Source: Diospyros lotus (taxonomy: Eukaryota; Streptophyta; Magnoliopsida; Ericales; Ebenaceae). Taken from it: a DNA stretch of 64,000 bases. Both the position numbers and the translations under genes were made by a program. Position 1 is the stretch's first letter; each line of letters begins with the position of its first letter. Positions 25,501 through 36,405 of this stretch are shown here, one piece after another. The DNA lies in the NCBI RefSeq assembly GCF_014633365.1, contig NC_068338.1, positions 21,028,616-21,092,615 of the forward strand, in the 5' to 3' direction. The notes beneath the pieces were generated by a model. That model searched no databases, was not told the DNA's origin, and saw nothing but the letters and a program-made list of their open reading frames with translations.

Positions 25501-26630
25501 ATGAAATTTCTCTCCAAAATTACCAAAACACCCTTTGTGAATTTTCAATCCCATTTATTTCCACATAATGCAAAATGGGAACTAATTCACTTCCATATTC
25601 AATTCCACCTTGGAATTATCTCCAATGTACCAAATTACCCTTTTATTGGACTTTGCTATCCAAATTACCAAAATGTCCCTCTCATAGGGCACCCTCAATC
25701 TCAAGGATCCGACACATTCTCAAGGGCATTTTTGGAATTTTCTCATTTTCTTTCTCATTCTTTTAACACCTGTAACACCGGGTGTTACAGATCCAGTGGT
25801 CACTTGACGATAAATCCTTGGCTAAGGTAATATGACGACGAAATTTGAATTCCGTAGAGGTTGTGTCATATTAGTCAAGTGTGATTACTGGATTTGGTCA
25901 TGCGACGAGATCGAGATATTTGACCTGTTGACCGTGATCTCATATCTCGTCGGGATATAGTATGATAGAGGGACTGTATTGCAAGGCACCGTAGTGTAAG
26001 GTTCACATTCCTACTTCACATTAATTGGGTAATTATGACATATTGCTAGATGTCACTAATGATTTATGAGAATTAATAATTGATTAATTATCGTTGCCAA
26101 TTTAATTGTGAACCCAGAAAGTCTCACCCAATAGAAATCGTTTTAAAAGAAAATAGGCAAATTTAGTAATTATGGAATTACTAAATTATAAGTGTAATTA
26201 TTTAAGAAATAAGAATAATTAAAAAGTAATATGATTATTTATTTAATTATTAATTTGGATTGGACTTTTTGCTAGCACCTAAAGCCCGACCCAATAACAC
26301 TTAGGGTTTTAGGGTTTTTTGTCTACAAATATAACATTAAACCCAGAATCCAAATTAATTAATCAGTTGAATCAGAATAGAAATTTTAGAGAAAACTTTC
26401 AAGTCCCTTTTTCTCTCAAGTCTATTGAAGTCTTGACAGTTTCGGGTGGACAGACTCGGCATCTCACGTGTGGGAGACATCAGGCGGGTTATCGGCTACG
26501 AAATCAAATTTCGTTTCGAGGTAACTTTTCGTTTTGTGTCTTCGATTTAACCGTAAGATTTGAAAAACGTGATACCAATAAAATCAGATTTTATTTTCCA
26601 CTGCGTATGATCAAATCATGTTTTCTAACA
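22564..26630 (+). mobile_element. Copia-type solo LTR, interrupted
   Basis: It starts TGTTAGATATAAGCCC and ends TTTTCTAACA (inverted TGTTAGA/TCTAACA) between CAAAC duplicates at 22559-22563 and 26631-26635. Without the gypsy solo LTR inside it, it is about 1480 bp. The promoter part (TACAAATATAAC near 26325) and the following leader favour plus orientation. No polyprotein is present. Confidence 0.75.
23208..25789 (-). mobile_element. Gypsy solo LTR nested in the copia solo LTR
   Basis: It starts TGTAACGCCCCGCTCC and ends CGGGTGTTACA, with GATCC duplicates at 23203-23207 and 25790-25794. Length is 2582 bp. It belongs to the same family as the LTRs of the complete element at 36406-46980 (shared start, shared TTTGTGAATT and CAAGGATCC segments near the end). 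A TATA box read on the minus strand (GTATAAAAAGGG near 24685) gives the orientation. The part at 23635-23835 is over 75% G+C by eye, in strong contrast to the surroundings, and produces several spurious open frames. Confidence 0.85.
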
Positions 26631-26652
26631 CAAACCCCCGCTGCGTATGATC

Positions 26653-29600
26653 AGATCACAAGAGAAAATAAGAGAGAACAAAAGTAATTCTCAAAGAGAG
26701 AATTCTAAGAAGACAACTAAGTTTTGGTTCAAGAATAATAATCACCCTTACAAATGCAATCAAGTGAGCTATTTATAGCCCACAAGATGCAATACAAACC
26801 ACATAATTTCAATTATTCAATTAAACATAATTATATCTAATGGACACTCACACACTTAAAGTTAAATGGATTTTAGATATAATACACACCTAAAGTTAAA
26901 TAGATTTTAGCTAAAATACACATCTAATAGTTAAATGGATTTTAACTAAAAAACACACCTAATAAAGCACTCCTAAAACAAATATTTAAAAAAAAAATTT
27001 ACAATTGGATTTTTGGTCTTCATTAGGATTAGAAAAAAATGCTTTGTCCTTCTCCAAATGATATCTTTCATGAGCTTGCTCAAGTTGGATCTTAAACATG
27101 TGTTGGGCCTTGGGCCTTCAATTTAATAGGCATGTGTTGGGTTTTAATTCTTCATGGGTTGAGTTTAAATTCTTCATTCTTCAATCCAATTTGAGTCTCC
27201 AAGCCCACCTTCTTCATGCCTACAAGCAAGCAATTGAGTGTTATTAAATTATATATTATGTATGTAACAGCCCACTTCTTTAGGGCGTGTTATGACTTAG
27301 GAAATTTGGTCTTTTTTTCTTTTTTTTTATCCCCAAAATTTCCTAAGACCTTATCTAGTGCTAGACGAGACATTTACACTAGAAAATAAATACAAGCGGA
27401 AGCTGAATCGAACCTGTTCATGGCAATACATACATGAATATCTGGACATAATATTTATTACAAAGTCATTACATAAGCTTCTGAAAATAAAACAATTGTA
27501 TATAATTCTTAAACTATTCATATTACATCATAACATGACACATTTCCTTATTTCTTGACGTCTCGCATCACTACACATCTCCAACCTTGGTATCATCACT
27601 GCAAGTCCCGACTGGAACGTTGAATGTTTCAGGGGCGAACTCAAGTTAGATGTTGAACCATCTAAGTAAGGGTACATAATGCTATGTCATAAGTGTATGC
27701 AATGTCTTTCATCGTAGGTGTCAACTGCACCCCTCATGCTACCTACCATTTTAGCGGCCACCTTTTTCGAAGCCGGGGTGTATGGGTACACCATTGGTAA
27801 GGCAGCAGTACTAGTTCGTACTCTCTACGACCTCATATGCGTGTGATCAACAATATCAACTTGTATTTATGCATTTCATAGTCATGTCATGGATGCATTC
27901 TACGTGATGGGTACATTTCATAGTATGTCAATATGACATAAACATTATTAAAGATATAATCGTACTAAGCTTGAAATAGTACACTTACAGCTAAGTTGCC
28001 TTGAAAGACGTGTCGGCCTCAAAAATCGTGCAGAGCGGCTATTTCTCAATCTTCTTGCCCTCAAGGGTTCCTAAAACATTAATTTATTTTTAGAATGTCA
28101 TTTCACTATTTTTCCATAATTTCTAAAATTTTTCTTTATTTCTAAGCCTTATCCTTCCAAAAATTGCATAAAAATTATCTAGACTTTTATAAAGTCTAAT
28201 TTCTTTCTACTAGAATTCCTTAAATAATATTTCTAAAATTCTGGAATTTTCTTGAAATTTTCCAACTTAAATTCCTATTTTTCCCTTATTTCCATAATAA
28301 CCAAATTCCCTAAATAAATAACTATTACATAATGATTATCTAAAATTTCATATTATTCAATTTCCCTTCACTAATATTTCTTAATTAATACTTCTAACAT
28401 TCTGAAATTTTCTCGGAATTTTCCAAATAAAAATCCTATTTTTTCTTTATTTCCATAATAGAAAAACTCACTTAAATAATTAATAAAATTAGCATTTTCC
28501 AGAAAATTTTTCACAAAATAAGACATAAACAATATTCCAGACTTAGATAAAATTTTTGCAAAATTTTATTTCTTTTATTTTTTTTATTTCTTTTCTTTTT
28601 TTTTTCTTTTCTTTCTTATTTTATTTTCTGTCGGGCGCGTGAAGGCCACGCGCCTTTTTCCTACTCGCGGGCTCGTGGCTACACGTGCCCGACTGGGGGC
28701 TTCTTCTCCGACGAGCATCCTCGCCGCCGGTCGGCAATCCAACCTCAAAACTCAAATTTTCTCCTCCTATCCTCTAGATCTTGATATTACAAACAAAATG
28801 GTACAAAAATTAATAAAAAAAGAGGTCAAACTTACCTTGAATCTATCGAAATACCCCTCAGCTTCGGCGAAGCTTCAAAACTCCGGCATGGTCGATTTCT
28901 CCTTCCTCACAGCTCCGTTGGCCACCAAAGTTACCAAAAATGTTGCCCACGACTCAAAGACCAAGACCTCGCTCTTAAATCTCTCAAACACTCTCCCAAT
29001 CGACCGATCTAAGCCTCGAAATTTTCGGATGAGAAGCTTCATTCGACCTCAGCTATTTATAGCCAAAACTCTGCCACGGGACGTCCCATCGAAGCACCCA
29101 CGTGCCCTAGAAGCAATACCCGGCGTCCTTGCAAGCATTAAAAACCCCCCCTTAATCTTAGATGGCCGATTGCTGGCGCGGCCATGCTCTGGCCGCGTGT
29201 CTGCTCTGCAAAATCCAGATTTTCTGGATTTTTTTTGATTTTATATATATATATATACATATACAGATATATATTATATATACATACAAATTTACATACA
29301 TACTTGTATATACACCAAGCTATATACATATGCATACATACATATTAAATTATGTATACAACAAGCAATATACATACATACATACATACAGCAACACAAA
29401 AATCCTATTTAAACACTAAATAAAATAATTTATACTTGTTACCTATTTATACATACTTATATTTACACTTATACATAATTTCTGGCATAAGCATACTTAA
29501 ATAGCATAATTTAATTAAACTAAATAAATATATCATATAAGCATAACTTAGTTAAATTAAATTTATTCGTAATGACTTAGGATATTACAATGTATATATT

Positions 29601-29843
29601 TATATGATATATTATATGGTATATTATATACTTATATATTATATAGATGCTCCATGCATACACTTCATTGAGTATATGTATTATGTTATAATATATATAT
29701 ATTATATTTACATGTTTATTATAATATATTATATATTATCTATATATGTATATATATTACACATAACTATTCAATTAAACCAATTTAAAATCAAAATGCG
29801 GGTTATAATTATAACAAAATTTTACAAAATTAACCACTAATCA
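26653..29843 (-). repeat. Downstream (3') LTR of the LOG-bearing element, truncated and interrupted
   Basis: It matches 34859-35695 from AGATCACAAG through ATTAACCACTAATCA, with a solo LTR inserted at 27263. The counterpart of 33886-34858 is absent on the outer side, so about 970 bp has been deleted. A minus-strand TATA box lies at about 26770 (complement of CTATTTATAG). Confidence 0.85.
27263..29589 (-). mobile_element. Gypsy-type solo LTR inserted in the 3' LTR
   Basis: It starts TGTAACAGCCC and ends GGATATTACA, with ATGTA duplicates at 27258-27262 and 29590-29594. The sister LTR at 35.45 kb shows the uninterrupted site. Length is 2327 bp. The minus-strand TATA (complement of CTATTTATAGCC near 29055), GCGTGAAGG-type segments and GAAGCTGAATCGAACCTG near 27400 relate it to the solo LTRs at 56.8 and 59.9 kb. 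A 199-codon plus-strand frame (28639-29238) lies within it and shows no domain. Confidence 0.9.
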
Positions 29844-29856
29844 TACCCCCCAACTT
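29844..29856 (-). other. Polypurine tract of the LOG-bearing element
   Basis: On the minus strand AAGTTGGGGGGTA directly precedes the LTR start TGATTAGTGG. It is the expected plus-strand DNA primer next to the 3' LTR. Confidence 0.65.
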
Positions 29857-31439
29857 AAACATTGCTAGTCCCTTAGCAATCAGACTATACACCTGCCAAG
29901 CTTTATGCGCAATAACTATATGAATGTAAAAATTTCAAATTCAAAACCGAAATGCATAAAATTGAATAAATAATTTAGCATTCTAAATCAGATTTTTGGT
30001 TAAAGGTCATACAATCTCAAGAATGGCAATTAGGATAACCAACACACAGACTTACTCCCTCGAAGTTTTGACTTCAAACCTTACTATAGATTTTCCCTCC
30101 AATAAAAATGATTCCTCAGGTGCACACACAATAGGGTGCACCGTTATAAGAGTAAATGCAAAACAAGTTCAAAACTCGATGTCATCCCAAATACAAGGAA
30201 TGTATTTTCAGGAAAGAATAGAGAAATTGACATAGCTTCATGACTGGAATAATGCCCTAAATGAATAGCTTCTGAATTTAAACATGATTCCCTACTCCAA
30301 ACTCGAATTTTGAGATTACATGATTTATAGCATCAAGAGGGACCAGACCGGGTTGTAATGGGGCTATGAGGTTAATACGGATTGTCAAATAAAAGGTAGA
30401 GTGTGCAAAAGGTGTGTCGAGAATTTTTTTTTTCAGCATTTATTTTGAAACAATTGTGCTGAATAGATAAGAGAATTTTTCTTTTTTTTTCTTCTTTTTT
30501 TTTTTATAAAAATAGCTAGATAGACTAATTCTCAAAAACACACCAAATTAGAAAACAAAATTGATATGGTTATGGGTTAAACGAGGGTAATGAAAAGAAT
30601 TGTACTACAAATGGCTCAAATAGGCTAGCAAGGGAGGTTAATGTAAAGAAAGAAAAAGGTTAATAAGCCCAAAATAAAAGAAATTGATCCCCCTATCATG
30701 CTTCTACAAAACGATGTTACTCAGTCATCTAATTCAGAATTTGAAACCAGTCAAATTCATCTGCTATCATACTAGACATTCAAAGCGAATTGATGTTTTG
30801 AAACTATTGAAAAGATGAGATAAACAATAAAGCATATTTAGAGTAAGTGTTATTTTACTCAGAATTAACGGTTATTAGGCTCAAACACTCACGTGGGTAA
30901 TAGTCTCCACTTCTATTGAGGGATCATACAATGTACTAATCAGCTAATTATTGTTATCTTTGACTTTATGACCAATAACCAATTTTTAAATTTTGAATAC
31001 CCGATGAATGCAAATTACTTGTTCTAATGCATATACGTTTTCAAATAAAAAATCAATGCATTCATGTTTCATATTACAAACTTAACCGACTATCAGTGCA
31101 TAAATCCAAATCTTTAGGAATAACGTTATTTAAAACACATAATTTTTTTTTTTAATAATAAGAGCAGATAAAGATAATCAATTCACACAAAACTATAAGC
31201 AAATAATAGTAAATTTGCAGTTAAACATGAATCAGATAATTCATAACTGACCTTACACCCCCAAACCTGAATTGCAGTAATAAAATAGGGTTGTTAGGAA
31301 TACTTGTAACTCCACAAGTCCACAGATTTACTGTGAACTGCTAAAACTCAAACAAACAAATGAGCATACCATATATATATTTATATATTTATATTTTCAC
31401 ACCAAAATAAAAATTTCATGCAAGTCATAAGATAAACAA

Positions 31440-31640
31440 AATGAGTATCAAGAGTACAAAAATTACTCCTTACTCAGCCATCTTATCATAGACTTGCCTA
31501 ACAACATTCCACAGTTTTTTTTAATTAATTAATTTTTTTTTTTTAGGAACACAACCAAGAAAAATTCTGCAAGTTGTACGATAAATAGATGCGTCTCAAG
31601 AATACAAAAAGTACTCCTTACTCAGTCATCTTAACAAATA
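31440..31640. repeat. Direct repeat of about 40 bp, 150 bp apart
   Basis: TACTCCTTACTCAGYCATCT, with its left neighbours TCAAGARTACAAAAA, occurs near 31447-31488 and 31596-31637. The pair straddles the A12/T12 run downstream of the LOG retrocopy. Confidence 0.65.
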
Positions 31641-31707
31641 GCACTCTTTATAGTGATAAATCTAAATTAATCAAACCCCTTTTGCGCTTGTTACTAATTA
31701 CCTTAGA

Positions 31708-32307
31708 TCAATCTATCCAAGGCTCATGAGGATCGTGCTGTGGAACATAAGCGTGTAATTTCTCTAGTAGCTCCTAAATGGTGGATGCTGAAATGAGAAT
31801 CTTTCTTGCTGAAAGAGAAATGAACTTTTGGTCCACAGCCTGATCAAGAAAAGAGAGCAACCCATCAAAAAAATGGTTAACATTTAAAAGTCCAATGGAT
31901 TTGGTATGCAGATTACTCTTGGCCTAGGAGATTATACAAAAGATTTCTTCAAGTGTTCCAAAACCTCCCGGTAAAGCAATGAAGGCGTCTGACTGATAAA
32001 TCTTACAAACCATGCACTCAGACATAGAAGTCGTTTCTATAAGTTGACCGCATATAATCCCAAAAATATGTGGTTCAACCAAAGGGATTGGCATTACACC
32101 TACCACACATGATTTTTCAAGATGTGCAGTTTGTAAAACACAACCATTCAATCCACGACTTCCCCCTCCATATACCAAATTAATTTTTCGCTCTCCTAAT
32201 TTTTGGCCAAGTTCGCTTGCTGCAAGTGCGTAACAAATATCGCTCCTAAGTTAAGAGCCATAAAGTACACATATGGTATTGATTCGACAAACTAACTAGC
32301 CTTCCAT
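31708..32307 (-). pseudogene. Intron-free LOG (cytokinin riboside 5'-monophosphate phosphoribohydrolase) retrocopy
   Basis: LOG enzymes release active cytokinin bases from nucleotides in the cytosol. From ATG (32307-32305) to TGA (31710-31708) the same frame runs 200 codons, close to the usual 210-220, interrupted by four stops: codon 4 (TAG), 19 (TAA), 128 (TAG, where the family has the Trp of TWAQ) and 178 (TAG). LOG landmarks in order are ICVLYGS, LAASELGQKLGERKI, LVYGGGSRGLNG, GVMPIPLVEP, DAFIALPGGFGTLEE (signature PGGxGTxxE intact), KSIGLLNVNHFFDGLL, ARKILISAST and HAYVPQHDPHEPW. There is no frameshift. Plant LOG genes usually have several introns, and none remains here, so the copy came from a spliced mRNA. 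An A12 run on the minus strand (31533-31544) lies about 165 bases downstream. No intact product is possible. Confidence 0.9.
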
Positions 32308-32487
32308 GTTTGTTCCTTTTGTATGCCCTGATTGGAGAATAACACAAAGAAGAGAAGACTGAACTCAAGAAGGGTGGCTTGCCTCATACAGATATGGAAT
32401 CTCTTATAGAGCAATGGGCATCACCATTCTACACTCGGCTCGAGGTATGCCATAATTACACCGTCAGGCTTGGCATCGTTTAGCATC

Positions 32488-32575
32488 TCATTTTTTAACA
32501 TTTGACAGTGTGCCTCTTTTTTTCAACGCTTGGCACCTCTTTTTTCAACATTTGGCAGTGTGCCTCTTTCTTTAT
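32488..32575. repeat. Short minisatellite of about 28 bp units
   Basis: Three imperfect units built on TTTCAACATTTGGCAGTGTG plus CCTCTTT lie just upstream (minus sense) of the LOG retrocopy. Confidence 0.6.
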
Positions 32576-33862
32576 AGGGCAGTGTGATTACACTACCCAA
32601 GAAAAATGGCTACCACCAACGTCAATTCTATCTCCCTCTATCTTTTTTTTTTTTGTATATATATATATATTTGTTTATTTATTAAAAAAACAAAATTTTA
32701 TTTTAGTTTTTTTTTTCTTTTCTTCCAGTTAAGGATCAAATGAGTGGTTGCCCACCTAATCGTATAATATCTCTCATTCATTACACCACTTTTAAAGTTA
32801 TTTTCAAAATTATGTAAATTGATTTTTCTCATGAATGCACATACATATTTTGAAAACATATCATCCGAAGGTGTTGGTTTTATTACATCAGAGTACAGCA
32901 CATTAATTCGCACAAACACCTCACACATGTTTGGTTTAATTTGATCTCCAATAATATAGACTAGCCTAAAAGATAGAAATTTAGGCTTAAATGTGGATAG
33001 ACCTATAACATCTTCACATTTTGGCTCTCGAATTTTATCCTCTTCTTCCTCCGAGGCTTTTCTTTTCTCACATCATTTTAGTCCAATTTTTCTTCTATGA
33101 TTGCTTGTACCATCCTAGGTTCATCAAGTCTCTCAATTGGCTCATCATTCCTAAGGATGGATGTAAATTTGACCAACTCTTGACCTATGAGTGCATTGAA
33201 TGATGATTTCCCCCTTCGAAATTTTGATTGGGTTGGTTTGAAAACTATCCAGGCTCACTCACGCTCGAGGTTTGTGTAAGCTCAATCAATTATTCTAAAA
33301 TGTCACATATGGCCCTAGTGGTTTGTACTTAAAATTCAGCCACTTATGCATTAAAACTCATTTGACCATGCATAAACTCCTAAAGGGTGTCCTCTAAAAA
33401 ATTTTCATCCTGAAGTTGATAAGTATCAGATCTAACCCCTTGTTTTAACTCTAATTGATGAGATACTAGAGAGAAAAGTTCATGAGATTGGAACAAAGAG
33501 TCATCGTTCCAGGGATAATTCCAATGGTCATAAGAACTGGGGTAATCAGAGTAAAGATCCGGGTCGTAGCCCGACAGATAAGAATTCTCCATCTGACTCT
33601 AGTTAAAAGAAAACCTCCCCTCACTGGAATCGGGATGGTCAAATGCATTAGAAGACACATAAATGCTAAAATACTGAGACATAAAGAATATGAAAATGAC
33701 AATTCAACGACAGATAATGATGCTAATGAATCAATTAATGTTTCAATAATCATACCTGACCATAGTCTCTTACACTGTTTAGTAACTAATAGTTATCTAA
33801 ATATATTTTTTTATTTAATTTTTTTAATTTATAATTTTTTTCTTTTTGTTTTTGCCTTAATC

Positions 33863-33880
33863 TCCCCGGCAACGGCTCCA
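33863..33880 (-). other. Primer-binding site of the LOG-bearing element
   Basis: On the minus strand TGGAGCCGTTGCCGGGGA differs at one base from TGGCGCCGTTGCCGGGGA, the site typical of Athila/Tat-lineage gypsy elements. It lies five bases from the LTR end (TGTAGCCA). Confidence 0.8.
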
Positions 33881-33885
33881 AAATT

Positions 33886-35695
33886 TGGCTACACTCTCAC
33901 CCTGCAATTAAAACACAAAACAAAACACAATAAAAATTTTATATTTTTTTATTTAGGTGAGAGGTTTATACTCGTCAGTGTACGAGTGCAGTTGTAGTCC
34001 AAATTTAAATTTATATTTTCTGGATGATTCCAGGTCGTCCATTGAGAGATTTATTTATGGCAAAAGAAAAAAAATGTCACACACATGCACACGCATTTGG
34101 ATGAATTGGTAACAAGATTTTTTATGGGTTTTTTTAGATAACAGATACTATGAAATAAAGCGAGGCATAAGTTGAAATAAACGCTAAATATGAGTATATG
34201 AAATTGGATAGTACTTGAGTTAAGACAATTTCAGCTCCAACCCGTTGATTCCTAAATTTTAGCAGAAAAAATTAGTAATATTAATTTAATTTCATATATG
34301 AGGGTTTGTTATTAAATGCAATTAGAGATGATGATAGTTCTAGTTTAAGCAATCCCCATACATGATATGCGGGACTCTAATTTAAACAACTACCATAAAT
34401 TCAATTGCAATTAATACACAAAACAACTAAATTAATCATCCGGCTTTGGGTATGATAGTGTTTCCAATTCTAGTAACTCCCATATATGGCATAAAAGCTC
34501 TAAGTTAGTCTTACGCTCCAATCCAAACCTAGTGATTTCTCAATAATTACTACACACCCATACTGAAATTTAAATTAATATCACTCATTTTAACCACAGC
34601 TTTCTTTGGGAATCATTGGCGTTGGACACTGTCCTTACCTTAACTCAAGATTGGATTTAGCTACTCTTCTCTATTTAAAAGTTAATTGACAGGAATTAAA
34701 ATAGTAGAAATTAACCGACTATTTAGGCGGTGAATAATAAAATGACAGGAATTAAAATTCCAGAAATTTAAAGACATAAATTAACCGGCCATTTAGGCGG
34801 TGGATAATAAAGTAAAAATAAATAACATAAGAATTTAAGAGAATAAAGAAAGAAAGTAAGATCACAAGAGAAAATAATAGAGAAAATAAGAAAGAACAAA
34901 AATAATTCTCAAAGAGAGAATTCTAAGAAAACAACTAAGTTTTGATTCAAGAATAATAATTACCCTTACAAATGCAATCAAGTGAGCTATTTATAATCCA
35001 CAAGATGTAATACAAACCACATAATTTCAATTATTCAACTAGACATAATTATATTTAATGGGTACTCACACACTTAAAGTTAAATAGATTTTAACTAAAA
35101 TACACACCTAATAGTTAAATGGATTTTAGCTAAAAAAACACACCTAATAAAGCACTCCTAAAATAAATATTTAAAAATAAAAAAAATTTCTACAATTGGG
35201 TTTTTTGTCTTCATTAGGATTAAAAAAAATGATTGGGTATTCTCCAAATGATGTCTTTCATGAACTTGTTCAAGTTGGGCCTTAAACATGTGTTGGGCCT
35301 TGGGCCTTCAATTTAATGGGCATGTGTTGGGTTTTAATTCTTCATGGGTTGGGTTTGAATTCTTCATTCTTCAATCTAACTTGAATCTCCAAGTCCACCT
35401 TCTTCATGCCTACAAACAAGCAATTGAGTGTTATTAAATTATATATTATGTATATATTTATATAATATATTATATGATATATTATATACTTATATATTAT
35501 ATAGATGCTCCATGTATGCACTCCATTGAGTATATGTATTATGTTATAATATATATATTATATTTACATGTTTATTATAATATATTATATATTATCTATA
35601 TATATATATTACACATAACTACTCAATTAAACCAATTTAAAATCAAAACGGGGGTTATAATTATAATAAAATTTTACAAAATTAACCACTAATCA
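33886..35695 (-). repeat. Upstream (5') LTR of the LOG-bearing element
   Basis: About 1.8 kb, running on the minus strand from TGATTAGTGG to GTGTAGCCA. The TATA box is the complement of CTATTTATAATCC near 34987. The outer half (34859-35695) is shared with the left LTR. The inner half (33886-34858) survives only here. Confidence 0.8.
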
Positions 35696-36233
35696 ATCCC
35701 ACGCCTCACGCCAGCACCCGTGTGCACGCGACTACTGGGCTGGCCGCTTCCTTCAACATATAAACACACTTAATTGATTTTAAAGCGACTCTCAGCCATT
35801 TTCAAAAATTTACGCTTAAACCCACAACTTTCAAAAACCTCTACATACACCCCAAACTCCATTTTCCCCTTTTACACTTGTACCCCAAACATTCCAGAAA
35901 TTCTCTTAACTTACTTTATTTTAATCTTTTCCTAAATACTCCCCAATAAATAATTATTTTCTCAAAATAACATAAATAAATATTTTCTTAAATCTCCAAA
36001 CACCCAAATAAATTAATATTTCATTTTAACCCACAAATATTCAATAATCACCACCGATAAGATAATTAATAATGATTAACCATTCCCAAGTAATTCAATT
36101 AATTACCTTTAATTCCCTATTTTTCTCAAAACCACATAAATAAATATTTTCGCTTAAATTCCTAAATATTCAATAATACCCTCAAACACCGGCTGAATAA
36201 TTATTATTTATTTTCAAATTTCGGGATGTTACA
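35696..36233. other. Right remainder of the interrupted 1.8-kb LTR
   Basis: This stretch runs from the end of the LOG-bearing element to GATGTTACA and the GGTGG duplication. It is AT-rich with a short GC-rich start (35700-35750) and no coding sequence. Confidence 0.6.
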
Positions 36234-36405
36234 GGTGGTGTGCTGATGTGTACAATAATGAACACATTAATAAAACGACATCATTTTGTCTGGCTCTTAT
36301 TGCGAAACGTCACAATTTTAGTGAAATATCTTGGATGGCTCAACCCGATCAAGATCCAACCCAGTGGGTCGACCCAACAATTAATAAGTCAAAACCTATC
36401 TTCCT

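Larger units (their letters stand above)
26653..35695 (-). mobile_element. Non-autonomous LTR retrotransposon (LARD-like) carrying a captured LOG gene
   Basis: Two copies of one LTR (26653-29843, interrupted and truncated; 33886-35695) flank a 4.0-kb internal region. Read on the minus strand the order is LTR, primer site, internal, polypurine tract, LTR. The primer-site type is that of the Tat/Athila gypsy lineages. The internal region has no gag, protease, reverse transcriptase or integrase, but contains an intron-free LOG pseudogene in sense orientation and a 70-codon Tyr/Ser/Asp-rich frame (33380-33592) of unknown nature. By eye the two LTRs differ at roughly one base in 15-20 over their first 200 aligned bases. 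No target duplication is visible because the left LTR has lost its outer part. Confidence 0.75.
21306..36233. mobile_element. LTR element (about 1.8 kb, probably solo) heavily interrupted
   Basis: It starts TGTAAGCACCCC and ends CGGGATGTTACA. GGTGG duplicates at 21301-21305 and 36234-36238 flank it, and the MULE repeat continues exactly across (GAGGTGG then TGTGCTGATGTG). Its own sequence is 21306-22563 and about 35696-36233. The middle is filled by a copia solo LTR and a non-autonomous LTR retrotransposon. A 121-codon minus-strand frame at 21929-22294 has no domain and is judged non-genic. The ends resemble gypsy LTRs, but no internal region is left, so the family is not resolved. Confidence 0.65.

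Noticed and set aside
28639..29238. A 199-codon plus-strand frame
   Set aside because: It starts at a non-ATG codon, lies antisense in a solo LTR (27263-29589) and has no domain or homologous frame in the sister LTRs.
31533..31544. A12 run as proof of LINE-type retroposition of LOG
   Set aside because: It sits between two copies of a 40-bp direct repeat that may be ordinary element sequence, and no target duplication flanks the LOG copy, so it is only suggestive.
33380..33592. 70-codon minus frame rich in Tyr, Ser and Asp in the LOG-bearing element
   Set aside because: It follows the primer site where gag might be, but is too short and has no zinc knuckle or gag motif, so I describe it with the element rather than call a gene.
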